Part shown: positions 1 through 7,212 of the stretch, in pieces | How positions within the stretch are numbered: the first letter of the stretch is position 1 | Layout of the letters: each line of letters opens with the position of its first letter | Assembly (NCBI GenBank): GCA_937951395.1 | Contig: CALFBV010000200.1 | Location: 1-10,466, forward strand | Origin: an uncultured Rubritalea sp. | GTDB lineage: Bacteria; Verrucomicrobiota; Verrucomicrobiia; Verrucomicrobiales; Akkermansiaceae | Direction: 5' to 3' | DNA: 10,466 nt | Position numbers and translations under genes: made by a program | Notes under the pieces: model-generated | The model's input: only the letters and a program-made list of their open reading frames with translations | What the model was told of the DNA's origin: nothing | The model's database searches: none

Positions 1-732
1 ATGTTCAAGCGACTCTTCTCTAGCACATTAGACACGGTTTATCCGAGTAGTTGTTTTCATTGTGGGGAGTTATTACATGGCTTAGATGGTAAGCATGCTC
101 TCTGTGATCCATGCTTCGAGGCTACGATTAGAATCACTGAAGGATACTGTGATGTCTGTGGCGAGGACTTTGAAGGTGAGTTTTCCGAGAATCCTATTTG
201 TCCGAATTGTCACCATTTGAATTTTTCTTTTCAGTATGCGAAGTCTGCACTGAAGAACACTGCTATGAACCGCCAACTGGTGATCTCATTTAAGTATGGG
301 AAACGGCATTACTTGGCTCGTGTGTTGGCTAAATTTTGTTCTGAAGTGCTGAAGGATGACCCACGTTTTTCCGAGCTCCCCTCTCCGGTTCTGGTGCCCG
401 TGCCACTGCACTGGAGGCGGAAATTTACCCGAGGGTTTAATCAGGCGGATCTCATCTGCCGAGAACTGACTCACCAGACTGGTGTCCCCACTCTAAATTT
501 ATTAAAACGCACACGCTACACCACCACACAGACTAAGCTATCCCGTGGCGAGAGGCTCAAAAATCTGAATGGAGCCTTCTCTATGAAGGCTAGTCTGGCG
601 GATTATCGGTCGATTATCATCGTTGATGATGTCTTTACTACTGGCTCTACCTCAGAGGAATGCGCGCGGTTGATTAGAAAAGAATTCCCGAAAGTTGAAA
701 ACATAGTTGTCGTAACGGTCTTACGTGGCTAG
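1..732 (+). CDS. comF: ComF family protein (phosphoribosyltransferase-like, competence-associated)
   Basis: A 243-residue cytoplasmic protein with the standard ComF layout. The N-terminal part carries two zinc-type cysteine sets: C18/C21 with C35/C38, and C50/C53 with C67/C70. The C-terminal half is a type I phosphoribosyltransferase-like domain, with VPVPLHW near 132-138, RGFNQAD at 144-150, the TQTKLSR stretch near 176-182, and the PRPP-binding loop VDDVFTTGST at 208-217. In naturally competent bacteria ComF helps single-stranded DNA enter the cytoplasm during transformation; many carriers are not known to be competent, so competence here is inference only. The ATG is the first three bases of the window. 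The N-terminus reads like a normal family start, but an upstream start or promoter cannot be excluded. The gene ends 51 bases before accD and may be cotranscribed with it. Confidence 0.93.
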   Translation: MFKRLFSSTLDTVYPSSCFHCGELLHGLDGKHALCDPCFEATIRITEGYCDVCGEDFEGEFSENPICPNCHHLNFSFQYAKSALKNTAMNRQLVISFKYGKRHYLARVLAKFCSEVLKDDPRFSELPSPVLVPVPLHWRRKFTRGFNQADLICRELTHQTGVPTLNLLKRTRYTTTQTKLSRGERLKNLNGAFSMKASLADYRSIIIVDDVFTTGSTSEECARLIRKEFPKVENIVVVTVLRG

Positions 733-734
733 AG

Positions 735-777
735 TGTCAGAAATTTAACCGACCACCAAACTGACAATCTAACCGAC
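735..777. repeat. Short inverted and direct repeats between comF and accD
   Basis: The comF-accD gap holds a perfect 6-base inverted repeat, TGTCAG at 735-740 and CTGACA at 761-766, with 20 bases between the arms. It also holds an 8-base direct repeat, TAACCGAC at 746-753 and 770-777, spaced 24 bases start to start. There is no T-run after the second arm, so this does not look like an intrinsic terminator. It could be a weak RNA hairpin or binding site in the accD leader, or chance; arms this short are weak evidence. Confidence 0.25.
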
Positions 778-783
778 TAAGCT

Positions 784-1608
784 ATGGGAATCTTTGAAAG
801 ACCTCGTCTCAGACAAAATAAAAAGAAGGACATGCCAAACGATCTATGGACGAATTGTCCTGGATGCGAGAAGATGCTACACGCTCTGGATCTCAAGCAG
901 AACCATCAAGTCTGCCAACATTGTAGTCATCATTTTATGCTCGGCTCTCGTGAGAGGATAGGCATGTTAGCTGATCCTGGTTCATTTGTGGAAACAGATG
1001 CCACACTTTATTCTCAAAACCCTCTAGGCTTTGAGAAGTATGAGAATAAGATAGAAATGCTGCGTAAGAAGACTAAGCTCAATGATGCGGTTGTTACTGG
1101 AAAAATTAGTATCCAAGGAAGCCCTACGATGATTGCGGTGATGGACTTTAAGTTTTTTGCGGGGTCGATGGGTTCTGTAGTGGGTGAGAAGATCACGCGT
1201 GCTATCGAGCAAGCTATCGCTGATAGATGTGGGATGATTATTTTCTCGGCATCATCTGGTGCACGGATGCAGGAAGGAATGCTCTCACTTATGCAAATGG
1301 CTAAGACTTGTGGCGCGCTGGCTAAATTATCAGAAGCGGGGTTACCTTATATTTCTGTACTGACTCATCCTACGACGGGCGGAGTCACGGCATCCTTTGC
1401 TACGATTGGTGATATCAATCTTGCCGAGCCTAAGTGCATGATCGGCTTTGCCGGTCCTCGTGTGGTGAAGGAGACCACTCACCAAGATTTGCCTCCTGGG
1501 TTCCAGACTGCGGAGTTCATGCTGTCTCACGGACTGGTAGACTCCATCGTGGAGCGTAGAGAGCTCCGAGCGCGACTCGGCAGTCTTCTGGATTACATGT
1601 TGAAATAA
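784..1608 (+). CDS. accD: Acetyl-CoA carboxylase carboxyltransferase subunit beta
   Basis: AccD with AccA forms the carboxyltransferase that moves the carboxyl group from biotin on AccB to acetyl-CoA, giving malonyl-CoA, the committed step of fatty-acid synthesis in the cytoplasm. The 274-residue product has the N-terminal zinc ribbon (C25, C28, C44, C47) followed by the crotonase-fold carboxyltransferase domain. Family motifs are FFAGSMGSVVGEKI at 124-137, ARMQEGMLSLMQMAK at 160-174, THPTTGGVTASFA at 194-206 and GFAGPRVVKET near 221-231. It is somewhat shorter than the roughly 300-residue E. coli protein, mainly at the termini. One oddity: the usual GGARMQE stretch reads SGARMQE, with Ser158 (codon TCT at 1255-1257) where a glycine is expected. 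No Shine-Dalgarno precedes the ATG. folC begins 13 bases downstream, a common accD-folC arrangement. No accA is in the window. Confidence 0.97.
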   Translation: MGIFERPRLRQNKKKDMPNDLWTNCPGCEKMLHALDLKQNHQVCQHCSHHFMLGSRERIGMLADPGSFVETDATLYSQNPLGFEKYENKIEMLRKKTKLNDAVVTGKISIQGSPTMIAVMDFKFFAGSMGSVVGEKITRAIEQAIADRCGMIIFSASSGARMQEGMLSLMQMAKTCGALAKLSEAGLPYISVLTHPTTGGVTASFATIGDINLAEPKCMIGFAGPRVVKETTHQDLPPGFQTAEFMLSHGLVDSIVERRELRARLGSLLDYMLK

Positions 1609-1621
1609 TTTTCCCTGAAGA

Positions 1622-2845
1622 ATGAAGATGACTTATTCTGAGTCCATCGAGTGGATCTACTCTACTCAGAACTTTGGCATCAAACTGGGGCTAGATGCTC
1701 CTGCCGAACTACTGGCTCAATTTCTGGCATTTCCAACTAAAGAGACTAAGGTTATTCATGTGGCGGGGACGAACGGTAAGGGTTCGACCTGCGCCTTGAT
1801 TGATTCTGTATCACGCGCTCATGGTGTAAGAACTGGACTTTTCACGTCACCACATTTGGTAGACTTTAGAGAGAGGTTCCGTGTGCATGGCGAAATGATC
1901 ACCGAGGAAGAGACTGCGAAATATCTCACTCAGCTTCGTGATCTTGTGAATGACTGGGAACATCATCCAACTTTTTTTGAAATCGCGCTGGCCGTTGGCA
2001 TGAAGTTTTTTAGAGACAAGGAGTGCGAGCTCATCGTCTTGGAGACGGGCATGGGTGGAAGGCTGGATGCAACGACTGCAGTGCCTGCAGACGTTTATGT
2101 CCTGACTCCGATAGCGATGGATCACTCCCAGTGGCTCGGTGAAACAATTACCGAAATAGCGGGTGAGAAAGCGGGAATCATCGTTTCTGATGCGCCTGTC
2201 ATTTCTGTTGAGCAGGACTGGAAAGCGGCTAAAGTCATCGCTGAGACTGCAAACAAAATGAGAGCCCCACTCACCGTCGTGACTAAATCAGTAGAAGCCT
2301 ATGCAGTGGCTCTACCTGGTGCTCACCAGCGAGAAAATGCTGCACTAGCACTCGAAGCTCTACACCAGCTTGGAGTAGAATTGCGCTATGACTCGGTGAA
2401 AAATGGACTTACAAGTGTGGAGTGGCAGGGAAGGTTCGAGGTCACTTCTGAAAGCCCGCTCACTGTGATCGATGGCGCGCATAATCCTCATGCCGCTGAA
2501 ATTTTAGTGAACACTTGGAGAGAGCAGTACGGTGATATAAAACCGGTAGTGATCTTTGGAGCTATTGAAAGCAAGGATCTGAGTGGGGTATTAACTTCTC
2601 TTACAGAGATTACCGATAAAATTATTTTTACCCCCATTGACTCTCCGAGGACGATCCAGTTTGAGGATCTTGCTGGGATTACGGGACTGGAAAAAATCAT
2701 ATTGTTGCGGTCTTCTGATATTAAAGATGCATTAAGTATTGCGCTCGATGAAAATAACCCTATACTGATTACAGGATCATTATATTTACTCGGGGAGTAT
2801 AAATCATTGATCAATAGAGCTCAACATCGTCCTACATCTCAGTAA
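1622..2845 (+). CDS. folC: Bifunctional folylpolyglutamate synthase / dihydrofolate synthase (Mur ligase family)
   Basis: FolC uses ATP to add glutamate to dihydropteroate (making dihydrofolate) and to extend the gamma-glutamyl tail of folates, in the cytoplasm. The 407-residue product shows the family landmarks in order: P-loop VAGTNGKGST at 47-56, TSPHL at 75-79, ETGMGGRLDAT at 141-151, DHSQWLG at 167-173, GEKAGII at 181-187, the HQRENAALA stretch near 235-243, DGAHNPHA at 284-291 opening the C-terminal ligase domain, and TGSLYLLGE at 384-392. Length is normal. Whether it is bifunctional or only a folylpolyglutamate synthase cannot be settled from motifs. The start is ATG at 1622 or the in-frame ATG at 1628; a weak GAAGA lies just before the first. 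It follows accD by 13 bases and precedes the next gene by 6, so cotranscription is likely. Confidence 0.96.
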   Translation: MKMTYSESIEWIYSTQNFGIKLGLDAPAELLAQFLAFPTKETKVIHVAGTNGKGSTCALIDSVSRAHGVRTGLFTSPHLVDFRERFRVHGEMITEEETAKYLTQLRDLVNDWEHHPTFFEIALAVGMKFFRDKECELIVLETGMGGRLDATTAVPADVYVLTPIAMDHSQWLGETITEIAGEKAGIIVSDAPVISVEQDWKAAKVIAETANKMRAPLTVVTKSVEAYAVALPGAHQRENAALALEALHQLGVELRYDSVKNGLTSVEWQGRFEVTSESPLTVIDGAHNPHAAEILVNTWREQYGDIKPVVIFGAIESKDLSGVLTSLTEITDKIIFTPIDSPRTIQFEDLAGITGLEKIILLRSSDIKDALSIALDENNPILITGSLYLLGEYKSLINRAQHRPTSQ

Positions 2846-2851
2846 TTTAGC

Positions 2852-3325
2852 ATGCCAGTAAAGTACAGAATCAGAAACTCAGCCAATCGTTCTGAGAAGC
2901 AGTCGGGGCTCATCCAAGGAAAAATACCTCACCGTGAACATAATGCTCACAAGGTGCTACGTAAATGGCCCTATTGCCGTGCCGTATTACTATGGTTTTC
3001 AGCGATGGGAGTTATATTATTAGCTCTGGCTACTATCGGCTACGGCATCTACGAGAAGCAACAGCAATTCATCTCTATCGGAATCGGACTATTTATATTT
3101 TGGTTGTTTCTAAAACTGATGTACTTTTTAGCATGCAAGGCCACTACATGTCCGCTCTGCCGCGCGCCTCACCTTCAGAATGGTAAATCTAACAAACACA
3201 AGAAAGCCTATAAAATCTTCCCGTTTTCTTACTCATCTACTGCTATTCTCACTACATTATTCAACCGCTGCGTCCGCTGTATGCACTGCGGCGTGACTTT
3301 CGACCTCACTAAGAAATACCGCTAG
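2852..3325 (+). CDS. Small two-helix membrane protein with C-terminal zinc-ribbon-like cysteines, function unknown
   Basis: I do not recognise a named family. The 157-residue product starts with about 40 basic, polar residues without a signal peptide. Two hydrophobic segments follow, at about 43-65 and 72-95, joined by a short loop, then a basic cysteine-containing tail. The tail has CPLC at 100-103 and a second cluster at C140, C143 and C146 ending in CMHCG, which together look like a zinc ribbon with paired CxxC knuckles. A two-helix hairpin would put both termini in the cytoplasm, consistent with the basic charges and a cytoplasmic metal site. The ATG lies 6 bases after folC's stop, implying translational coupling or at least cotranscription. 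I recall similar CPLC-type tails in verrucomicrobial hypothetical proteins, but that is memory, not a search. Role in folate or lipid metabolism would be guesswork. Confidence 0.8.
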   Translation: MPVKYRIRNSANRSEKQSGLIQGKIPHREHNAHKVLRKWPYCRAVLLWFSAMGVILLALATIGYGIYEKQQQFISIGIGLFIFWLFLKLMYFLACKATTCPLCRAPHLQNGKSNKHKKAYKIFPFSYSSTAILTTLFNRCVRCMHCGVTFDLTKKYR

Positions 3326-3368
3326 TTAGCTACTTTAAGGGTGTTTTTGCATTGCTCATTACTATATC

Positions 3369-4277
3369 ATGGGCTACGTAATTTCCATGACAGAGGCACC
3401 TTATCAAGTATTGCTCTACTATTTCTATACAGAAATAGTAGACACTGATGCTTATCGAGATGAGCATCGTGAGCTATGTGAGTCACTAGAACTGCTCGGC
3501 AGAATCATCGTGGGTAATGAGGGAATCAATGGCACAGTTTCTGGCACTAAAGAGAATTGCCAGAAATACATGGAGGTTCTCAGGAACGATCCTCGCACTG
3601 CTAAGGTAGAATTTAAAATAGACCCTGAAGAAGGGCATGTGTTTCCTAAGCTCTCGGTGAAATCTCGGACTGAGATCGTGACGCTTGGGCTGGGTGAAGA
3701 TGACTTTTCTCCTACAGAAACTACTGGAAACTACCTTAGCCCGCAGCAGTGGAAACATGCCATGGATGATCCGAATGCCGTGATCATTGATGCCAGAAAT
3801 GACTATGAGTGGAAGCTGGGTAAATTTAAAAATGCCATCCTCCCGCCAGTAGCTAGCTTCCGTGAGCTACCACAGTGGATCAAGGACAACCGTGATATGT
3901 TCGAGGGTAAGAAGATTCTCACTTATTGTACTGGTGGGATTCGTTGTGAGAAATTTAGTGGCTATTTAGTACGCGAAGGATTCGATGATGTCAATCAGCT
4001 CCATGGAGGCATCGTTACTTATGGGAAAGACCCAGAGGTAAAGGGCGAGGACTACGAGGGGCAGTGCTACGTTTTCGACGAGCGCATCACTGTGCCAGTG
4101 AATACAAAAAACCCGAGTATGATCGCCCACTGCGTGCACTGTGGAATACCAAGCGAGCGCTACATTAACTGCTCTAATAAACACGGCTGTAACGCACAAC
4201 ACTTCAGCTGTGAATCCTGTGACAATAAGAGCCAAGGCTGTTGCTCGGATAAATGCCAGTCCATCATTTCAGCATAA
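3369..4277 (+). CDS. trhO: tRNA uridine(34) hydroxylase TrhO (YceA family, rhodanese-like)
   Basis: TrhO hydroxylates U34 of certain tRNAs using oxygen, giving 5-hydroxyuridine, the precursor of cmo5U/mo5U wobble modifications. The 302-residue product has an N-terminal acylphosphatase-like region with the hallmark GNEGINGT at 49-56. A rhodanese domain follows, with DARNDYEW at 141-148, the catalytic loop YCTGGIRCEK at 186-195 (likely active Cys187) and QLHGGI at 210-215, then GQCYVFDERI at 231-240. A C-terminal cysteine cluster (C255, C258, C268, C274, C281, C284, C291, C292, C296) is typical of longer family members and probably binds metal. Start: ATG at 3369 is used here, but the in-frame ATG at 3387 is equally possible, because neither has a Shine-Dalgarno and family similarity begins after it. 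It sits between the small membrane protein and lspA on the same strand. Confidence 0.94.
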   Translation: MGYVISMTEAPYQVLLYYFYTEIVDTDAYRDEHRELCESLELLGRIIVGNEGINGTVSGTKENCQKYMEVLRNDPRTAKVEFKIDPEEGHVFPKLSVKSRTEIVTLGLGEDDFSPTETTGNYLSPQQWKHAMDDPNAVIIDARNDYEWKLGKFKNAILPPVASFRELPQWIKDNRDMFEGKKILTYCTGGIRCEKFSGYLVREGFDDVNQLHGGIVTYGKDPEVKGEDYEGQCYVFDERITVPVNTKNPSMIAHCVHCGIPSERYINCSNKHGCNAQHFSCESCDNKSQGCCSDKCQSIISA

Positions 4278-4304
4278 ACTTTTATCTAACATTTTTAATA
4301 AGCG

Positions 4305-4901
4305 ATGAATCCATCTAAACTACTACCACTCTTTCTCAAAATCTCCCTCCCTCTCGTCATCCTAGATCAGATCTCTAAGTGGTGGATTGTGATGAAATTC
4401 AAACAACCCGCAATCAAAGTCGGAGACGATGTATATTTTGATACCCAGGGGCTTGATAAAATCACTGTAGTAGAAGACTTCTTCAATATCATCCGCGTTC
4501 ACAATCAAGGTGTGGCTTTTGGATTTGGCAATGGTTCAACATGGGCTCCAATTGTGTTTATGCTCGTACCCATCATTGCACTTTTCCTCGTGCCTTTTCT
4601 CTGGAAGAAGAATATTTTCGAAGGTATCGCTAAATGGTCCGCCCCTCTTCTCCTGGCCGGGATTATAGGTAATTTTATCGACCGCCTCTTCCAAGGATTT
4701 TTCCTACGTGGGCCTGAGCACCTCTCATTTTTCGAGCGTCTGGGGCACGGCTACGTGGTAGACTTCCTAGACATCCAGGTGCCGTTTACCAACAACTATC
4801 ATTGGCCATCATTTAATGTAGCTGACTCCTGCATCTGCATAGCTGCTACTCTGCTTTTCCTCTCAGCATTCCAGCCAGAGAAAAAGCCAGCAGCAGAATA
4901 A
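4305..4901 (+). CDS. lspA: Lipoprotein signal peptidase (signal peptidase II) with enlarged loops
   Basis: LspA is the inner-membrane aspartyl protease that cleaves signal peptides from diacylglyceryl-modified prolipoproteins. The 198-residue product contains the conserved boxes: DQISKWWIV at 21-29, HNQGVAFGFG at 66-75, GNFIDRL at 122-128 with catalytic Asp126, VVDFLDI at 151-157, and WPSFNVADSCI at 167-177 with catalytic Asp174. Four hydrophobic segments are visible, near 8-30, 80-99, 111-128 and 172-189. The protein is over 30 residues longer than E. coli LspA (164). Extra residues lie between the first helix and the HNQG box, and about 18 lie between DRL and VVDF, close to the active site on the periplasmic side. 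The gene is the last of the forward housekeeping run and is followed by a candidate terminator. Confidence 0.96.
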   Translation: MNPSKLLPLFLKISLPLVILDQISKWWIVMKFKQPAIKVGDDVYFDTQGLDKITVVEDFFNIIRVHNQGVAFGFGNGSTWAPIVFMLVPIIALFLVPFLWKKNIFEGIAKWSAPLLLAGIIGNFIDRLFQGFFLRGPEHLSFFERLGHGYVVDFLDIQVPFTNNYHWPSFNVADSCICIAATLLFLSAFQPEKKPAAE

Positions 4902-4945
4902 TGTTTATTTTATCTGCTTCTTGAGAAGCTTGAAACATTGTTATC

Positions 4946-4971
4946 AAAGGCTTTCTCCGCAGTGCCTTTTT
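4946..4971 (+). terminator. Candidate Rho-independent terminator after lspA
   Basis: AAAGGC at 4946-4951 pairs perfectly with GCCTTT at 4964-4969 across a 12-base loop, and the second arm runs into a T-tract (4967-4971). The position, 45 bases after the lspA stop in the 193-base gap before the next operon, is right for a terminator. The stem is short and the loop long, so it is a weak one. A separate 5-base hairpin just upstream (GCTTC 4916-4920, GAAGC 4925-4929, TTGA loop) has no T-run and may only add RNA structure. The rest of 4972-5038 is AT-rich without a recognisable gene. Confidence 0.45.
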
Positions 4972-5038
4972 CTTAGTTACATAGCCTAGTTACCATAGTG
5001 GAAAATAAGTAATTGTGTGTAAATAGAATGTAAAACTC

Positions 5039-5082
5039 CTATCTCAGATTAGACTTTGCAGGCTAAGAAAATAGTGAGATAG
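5039..5082 (+). promoter_or_regulatory. 8-base inverted repeat in the leader of the MoxR operon
   Basis: CTATCTCA at 5039-5046 is repeated in perfect inverted form as TGAGATAG at 5075-5082, with 28 bases between the arms, ending 12 bases before the MoxR start codon. A smaller inner pairing, TTAG 5049-5052 with CTAA 5063-5066, could stack inside it. As RNA it could form a leader hairpin near the start codon; as DNA it could be an operator. No convincing sigma-70 promoter with correct spacing was found around it. Function is inferred from position only. Confidence 0.35.
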
Positions 5083-5094
5083 TTCGTTATACTT

Positions 5095-6024
5095 ATGATG
5101 CCGACTTCAGACGATCCAGACGATAAACTTAGGCTACTCCACCAGCGCCTTACAGAAAAAGTTCTTGGCGCAAATCAGCCTGCCACACTACTCCTCATAG
5201 CGCTTCTAGCGAAAGGACATGCTCTCATCGAGGGTGCGCCGGGTATTGGAAAGACATCTATCGCACAGACGCTAGCTTCTTGCTTTGGTGGCGAATTTCG
5301 CCGTATTCAGTTCACCCCAGATTTACTTCCCTCAGACATTTTAGGTTATCATTTGTATAAACAAAATAGCGGAGAGTTTGAGTTCATTCCTGGCCCAGTA
5401 TTTTCTAATCTACTCCTCGCAGACGAGATCAACCGCACTTCACCAAGAGTCCAAGCAGCACTGCTAGAATCCATGAATGAGGCACAGGTCACCATCGATG
5501 GAAAGACCATCAAACTAGACTCCCCCTTTTGTGTGATCGCCACCCAGAATGACACCTCCTCCACTGGAACGTTCCCATTACCCGAGCCACAGCTGGATAG
5601 ATTCCTGCTCTCTATTCCTATGTCTCTACCTAGCCGAAGCATTCAGGAAAGCATTATTTTATCCCAACACGCGCAGATAGCCTCTGAGGGAATGGAAGCA
5701 TTTTTAAGTATTGAGGACATCATCAATGAGCAAAATAAATGCCTTGCTATTCAGCTTTCTGAGACGCTTTCTGGCTACATCATCGCGCTCTGTGAAAGTG
5801 TGCGCCAGCTGTCTGCAAATCCTCATGCGGTATCCATCCGAGGATCTATCGCTCTGCTAAACGCGGCACAAGCTTACGCGCACATTCAGAAATCAGAATA
5901 CGTTCTACCAGATCATGTGCAATTTGTATTCCCGCACGTCATGCGCCACAGAATTATCTGTGACGATGGTAGTGATCCGGAGTACATCATCGAGCAAGCA
6001 CTCCAACAAACAGTAGTGGCTTAA
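5095..6024 (+). CDS. MoxR family AAA+ ATPase
   Basis: A cytoplasmic 309-residue AAA+ ATPase of the MoxR group, chaperone-like machines that help assemble or activate partner complexes, often with vWA-domain proteins. Visible motifs are Walker A GAPGIGKTS at 47-55, FTPDLLPSDILG at 73-84 (a MoxR hallmark), Walker B LLLADE at 106-111 followed by INRTSPR, sensor 1 ATQN at 149-152, PLPEPQLDRF at 161-170 with the likely arginine finger Arg169, and sensor 2 around SIRG at 247-250. The C-terminal helical lid fills about 200-309. All nucleotide-handling residues are present, so it should be active. The start is the first of two consecutive Met codons; there is no Shine-Dalgarno. It opens an operon with the DUF58 gene (26-base gap) and the transglutaminase gene (13-base gap), a conserved trio whose substrate is unknown. 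Confidence 0.94.
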   Translation: MMPTSDDPDDKLRLLHQRLTEKVLGANQPATLLLIALLAKGHALIEGAPGIGKTSIAQTLASCFGGEFRRIQFTPDLLPSDILGYHLYKQNSGEFEFIPGPVFSNLLLADEINRTSPRVQAALLESMNEAQVTIDGKTIKLDSPFCVIATQNDTSSTGTFPLPEPQLDRFLLSIPMSLPSRSIQESIILSQHAQIASEGMEAFLSIEDIINEQNKCLAIQLSETLSGYIIALCESVRQLSANPHAVSIRGSIALLNAAQAYAHIQKSEYVLPDHVQFVFPHVMRHRIICDDGSDPEYIIEQALQQTVVA

Positions 6025-6050
6025 AAAACTTACCTCTACGAAAACCGCAA

Positions 6051-7199
6051 ATGAGAAAACTCTCCACTAAGCTAGCCCCACGCGGAGCATTCTGCATTGG
6101 TATTGCTCTGGGATTATCTTCAGCAGGAATCTTGATGGGTGATGGAGCATTTATCACACTAGGGCTCTCTGCAATGACCCTTATGCTCTGTTGCTATGTG
6201 CTAGGTAGGTGTAATCTTTCTAAGCTAGAGGCAGACGTCTCGCTACCGCATAAATGTCATTCCAATAAGCCCTACAAGCCGCACGTAGTGATCCGTAATG
6301 ATCGCTCCATGTTAGATGCTTTTCATGTGAAGCTCTACCTCGCCTTTCCACACGCAACTGTCCTAGCCAGTCAATCTGCCTGGGTTCCCGCGCGTTCTCT
6401 TGCTAGTGCTAGCATTCCCATCAGCATACCTATGCGCGCTTCTGCCATAGAGCATCCGTATAAATTAAGCTCAACTTTTCCGATCGGACTATTCAGATTT
6501 TCATCTCGTCAGCTACTACAGCATCCGCTCACCATTTATCCACGCAGCATCGTCCCAGAAGAGCTGTTAGATCACGGAGTCAGCGGCCAATGCCATAATC
6601 CGAACCTCCACTCTAACATCGAGCACTCAGGTGAACCACGCAGTATCCGCCCATGGCAGCCCGGTGATGCGGCTAAGAACATTCACTGGCCTGCATCCAT
6701 CCGTTCAATGGCTCAGGGTCACACCCTCAGGGTCCGCGAGTTTGATCCGCCAGGACTGCTCCCAGATCAGGCTACTATCATATTCCACTCCTTCAGCTCA
6801 CAGCGTGAAATGATGCGGGAGGATGCATTCGAGCGCGCCATATCACTCACAGCTGGCACCATCTCGCATCTCCGTAACCTTAATATTAGAACCAGCTTAG
6901 AAGCAGATTTCCTACGCTGGCATCCACTTCTCGCTAAGACGAGATCACAATATTACGAGTGCTTGTCCACCTTAGCGGATAGTCAAAGGGCGATAGGAAC
7001 GGAGCTGCACGAGCTGCAGTCAGCCCTTAATGGTGTCTCTGATAAACAGCAAATAATTATCATTTCAGATATGCCACCAGACGTCTGGCAAGATTTGGTC
7101 AGCGTCCCGGACACAGCCATCATCATCGATATCCGCCAGATCCATTTTCCGTTTAAGAGAACGATGTCTGCTAAAGAAGCTCTCTCCCAAACAGCATAA
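6051..7199 (+). CDS. DUF58 domain-containing membrane protein
   Basis: The 382-residue product has two N-terminal hydrophobic segments, about 13-30 and 33-51, then a domain of beta-strand character (60-165) including TFPIGLFRF at 142-150. The DUF58 signature follows: GEPRSIRPWQPGDAAKNIHW at 194-213 and LRVREFDPPG near 226-235. The C-terminal part (about 240-382) alternates strands and helices like a von Willebrand A fold. However, its first strand ends IIFHSFSSQ (243-251), where a metal site would need DxSxS, so the MIDAS appears degenerate. DUF58 proteins are the usual partners of MoxR ATPases, and this gene lies between the ATPase and the transglutaminase. With two helices, the main body is expected to be cytoplasmic, where the ATPase could reach it. 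Function is unknown beyond this association. Confidence 0.92.
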   Translation: MRKLSTKLAPRGAFCIGIALGLSSAGILMGDGAFITLGLSAMTLMLCCYVLGRCNLSKLEADVSLPHKCHSNKPYKPHVVIRNDRSMLDAFHVKLYLAFPHATVLASQSAWVPARSLASASIPISIPMRASAIEHPYKLSSTFPIGLFRFSSRQLLQHPLTIYPRSIVPEELLDHGVSGQCHNPNLHSNIEHSGEPRSIRPWQPGDAAKNIHWPASIRSMAQGHTLRVREFDPPGLLPDQATIIFHSFSSQREMMREDAFERAISLTAGTISHLRNLNIRTSLEADFLRWHPLLAKTRSQYYECLSTLADSQRAIGTELHELQSALNGVSDKQQIIIISDMPPDVWQDLVSVPDTAIIIDIRQIHFPFKRTMSAKEALSQTA

Positions 7200-7212
7200 A
7201 GAACACTCCATC

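Noticed and set aside
1847..2125. Reverse-strand frame of 92 codons within folC
   Set aside because: It lies wholly opposite a well-supported enzyme gene and its product has no recognisable motif.
2965..3186. A 73-codon forward frame inside the small membrane protein gene
   Set aside because: It overlaps the 157-residue gene in another frame and shows no family features. The longer frame has coherent helices and paired cysteines.
4901..4924. Tiny frame starting at the ATG that overlaps the lspA stop (TAATG)
   Set aside because: It has only seven codons before a stop and nothing to support translation.
4916..4929. GCTTC-TTGA-GAAGC hairpin as the lspA terminator
   Set aside because: The stem is only 5 bases and no T-tract follows. 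The AAAGGC/GCCTTT hairpin with a T-run 17 bases further on is the better candidate.
5056..5093. Possible promoter with TTGCAG (5056-5061) and TATACT (5088-5093)
   Set aside because: The 26-base spacing is too wide for a sigma-70 promoter, and a -10 box ending one base before the ATG would leave no usable leader for the MoxR gene.
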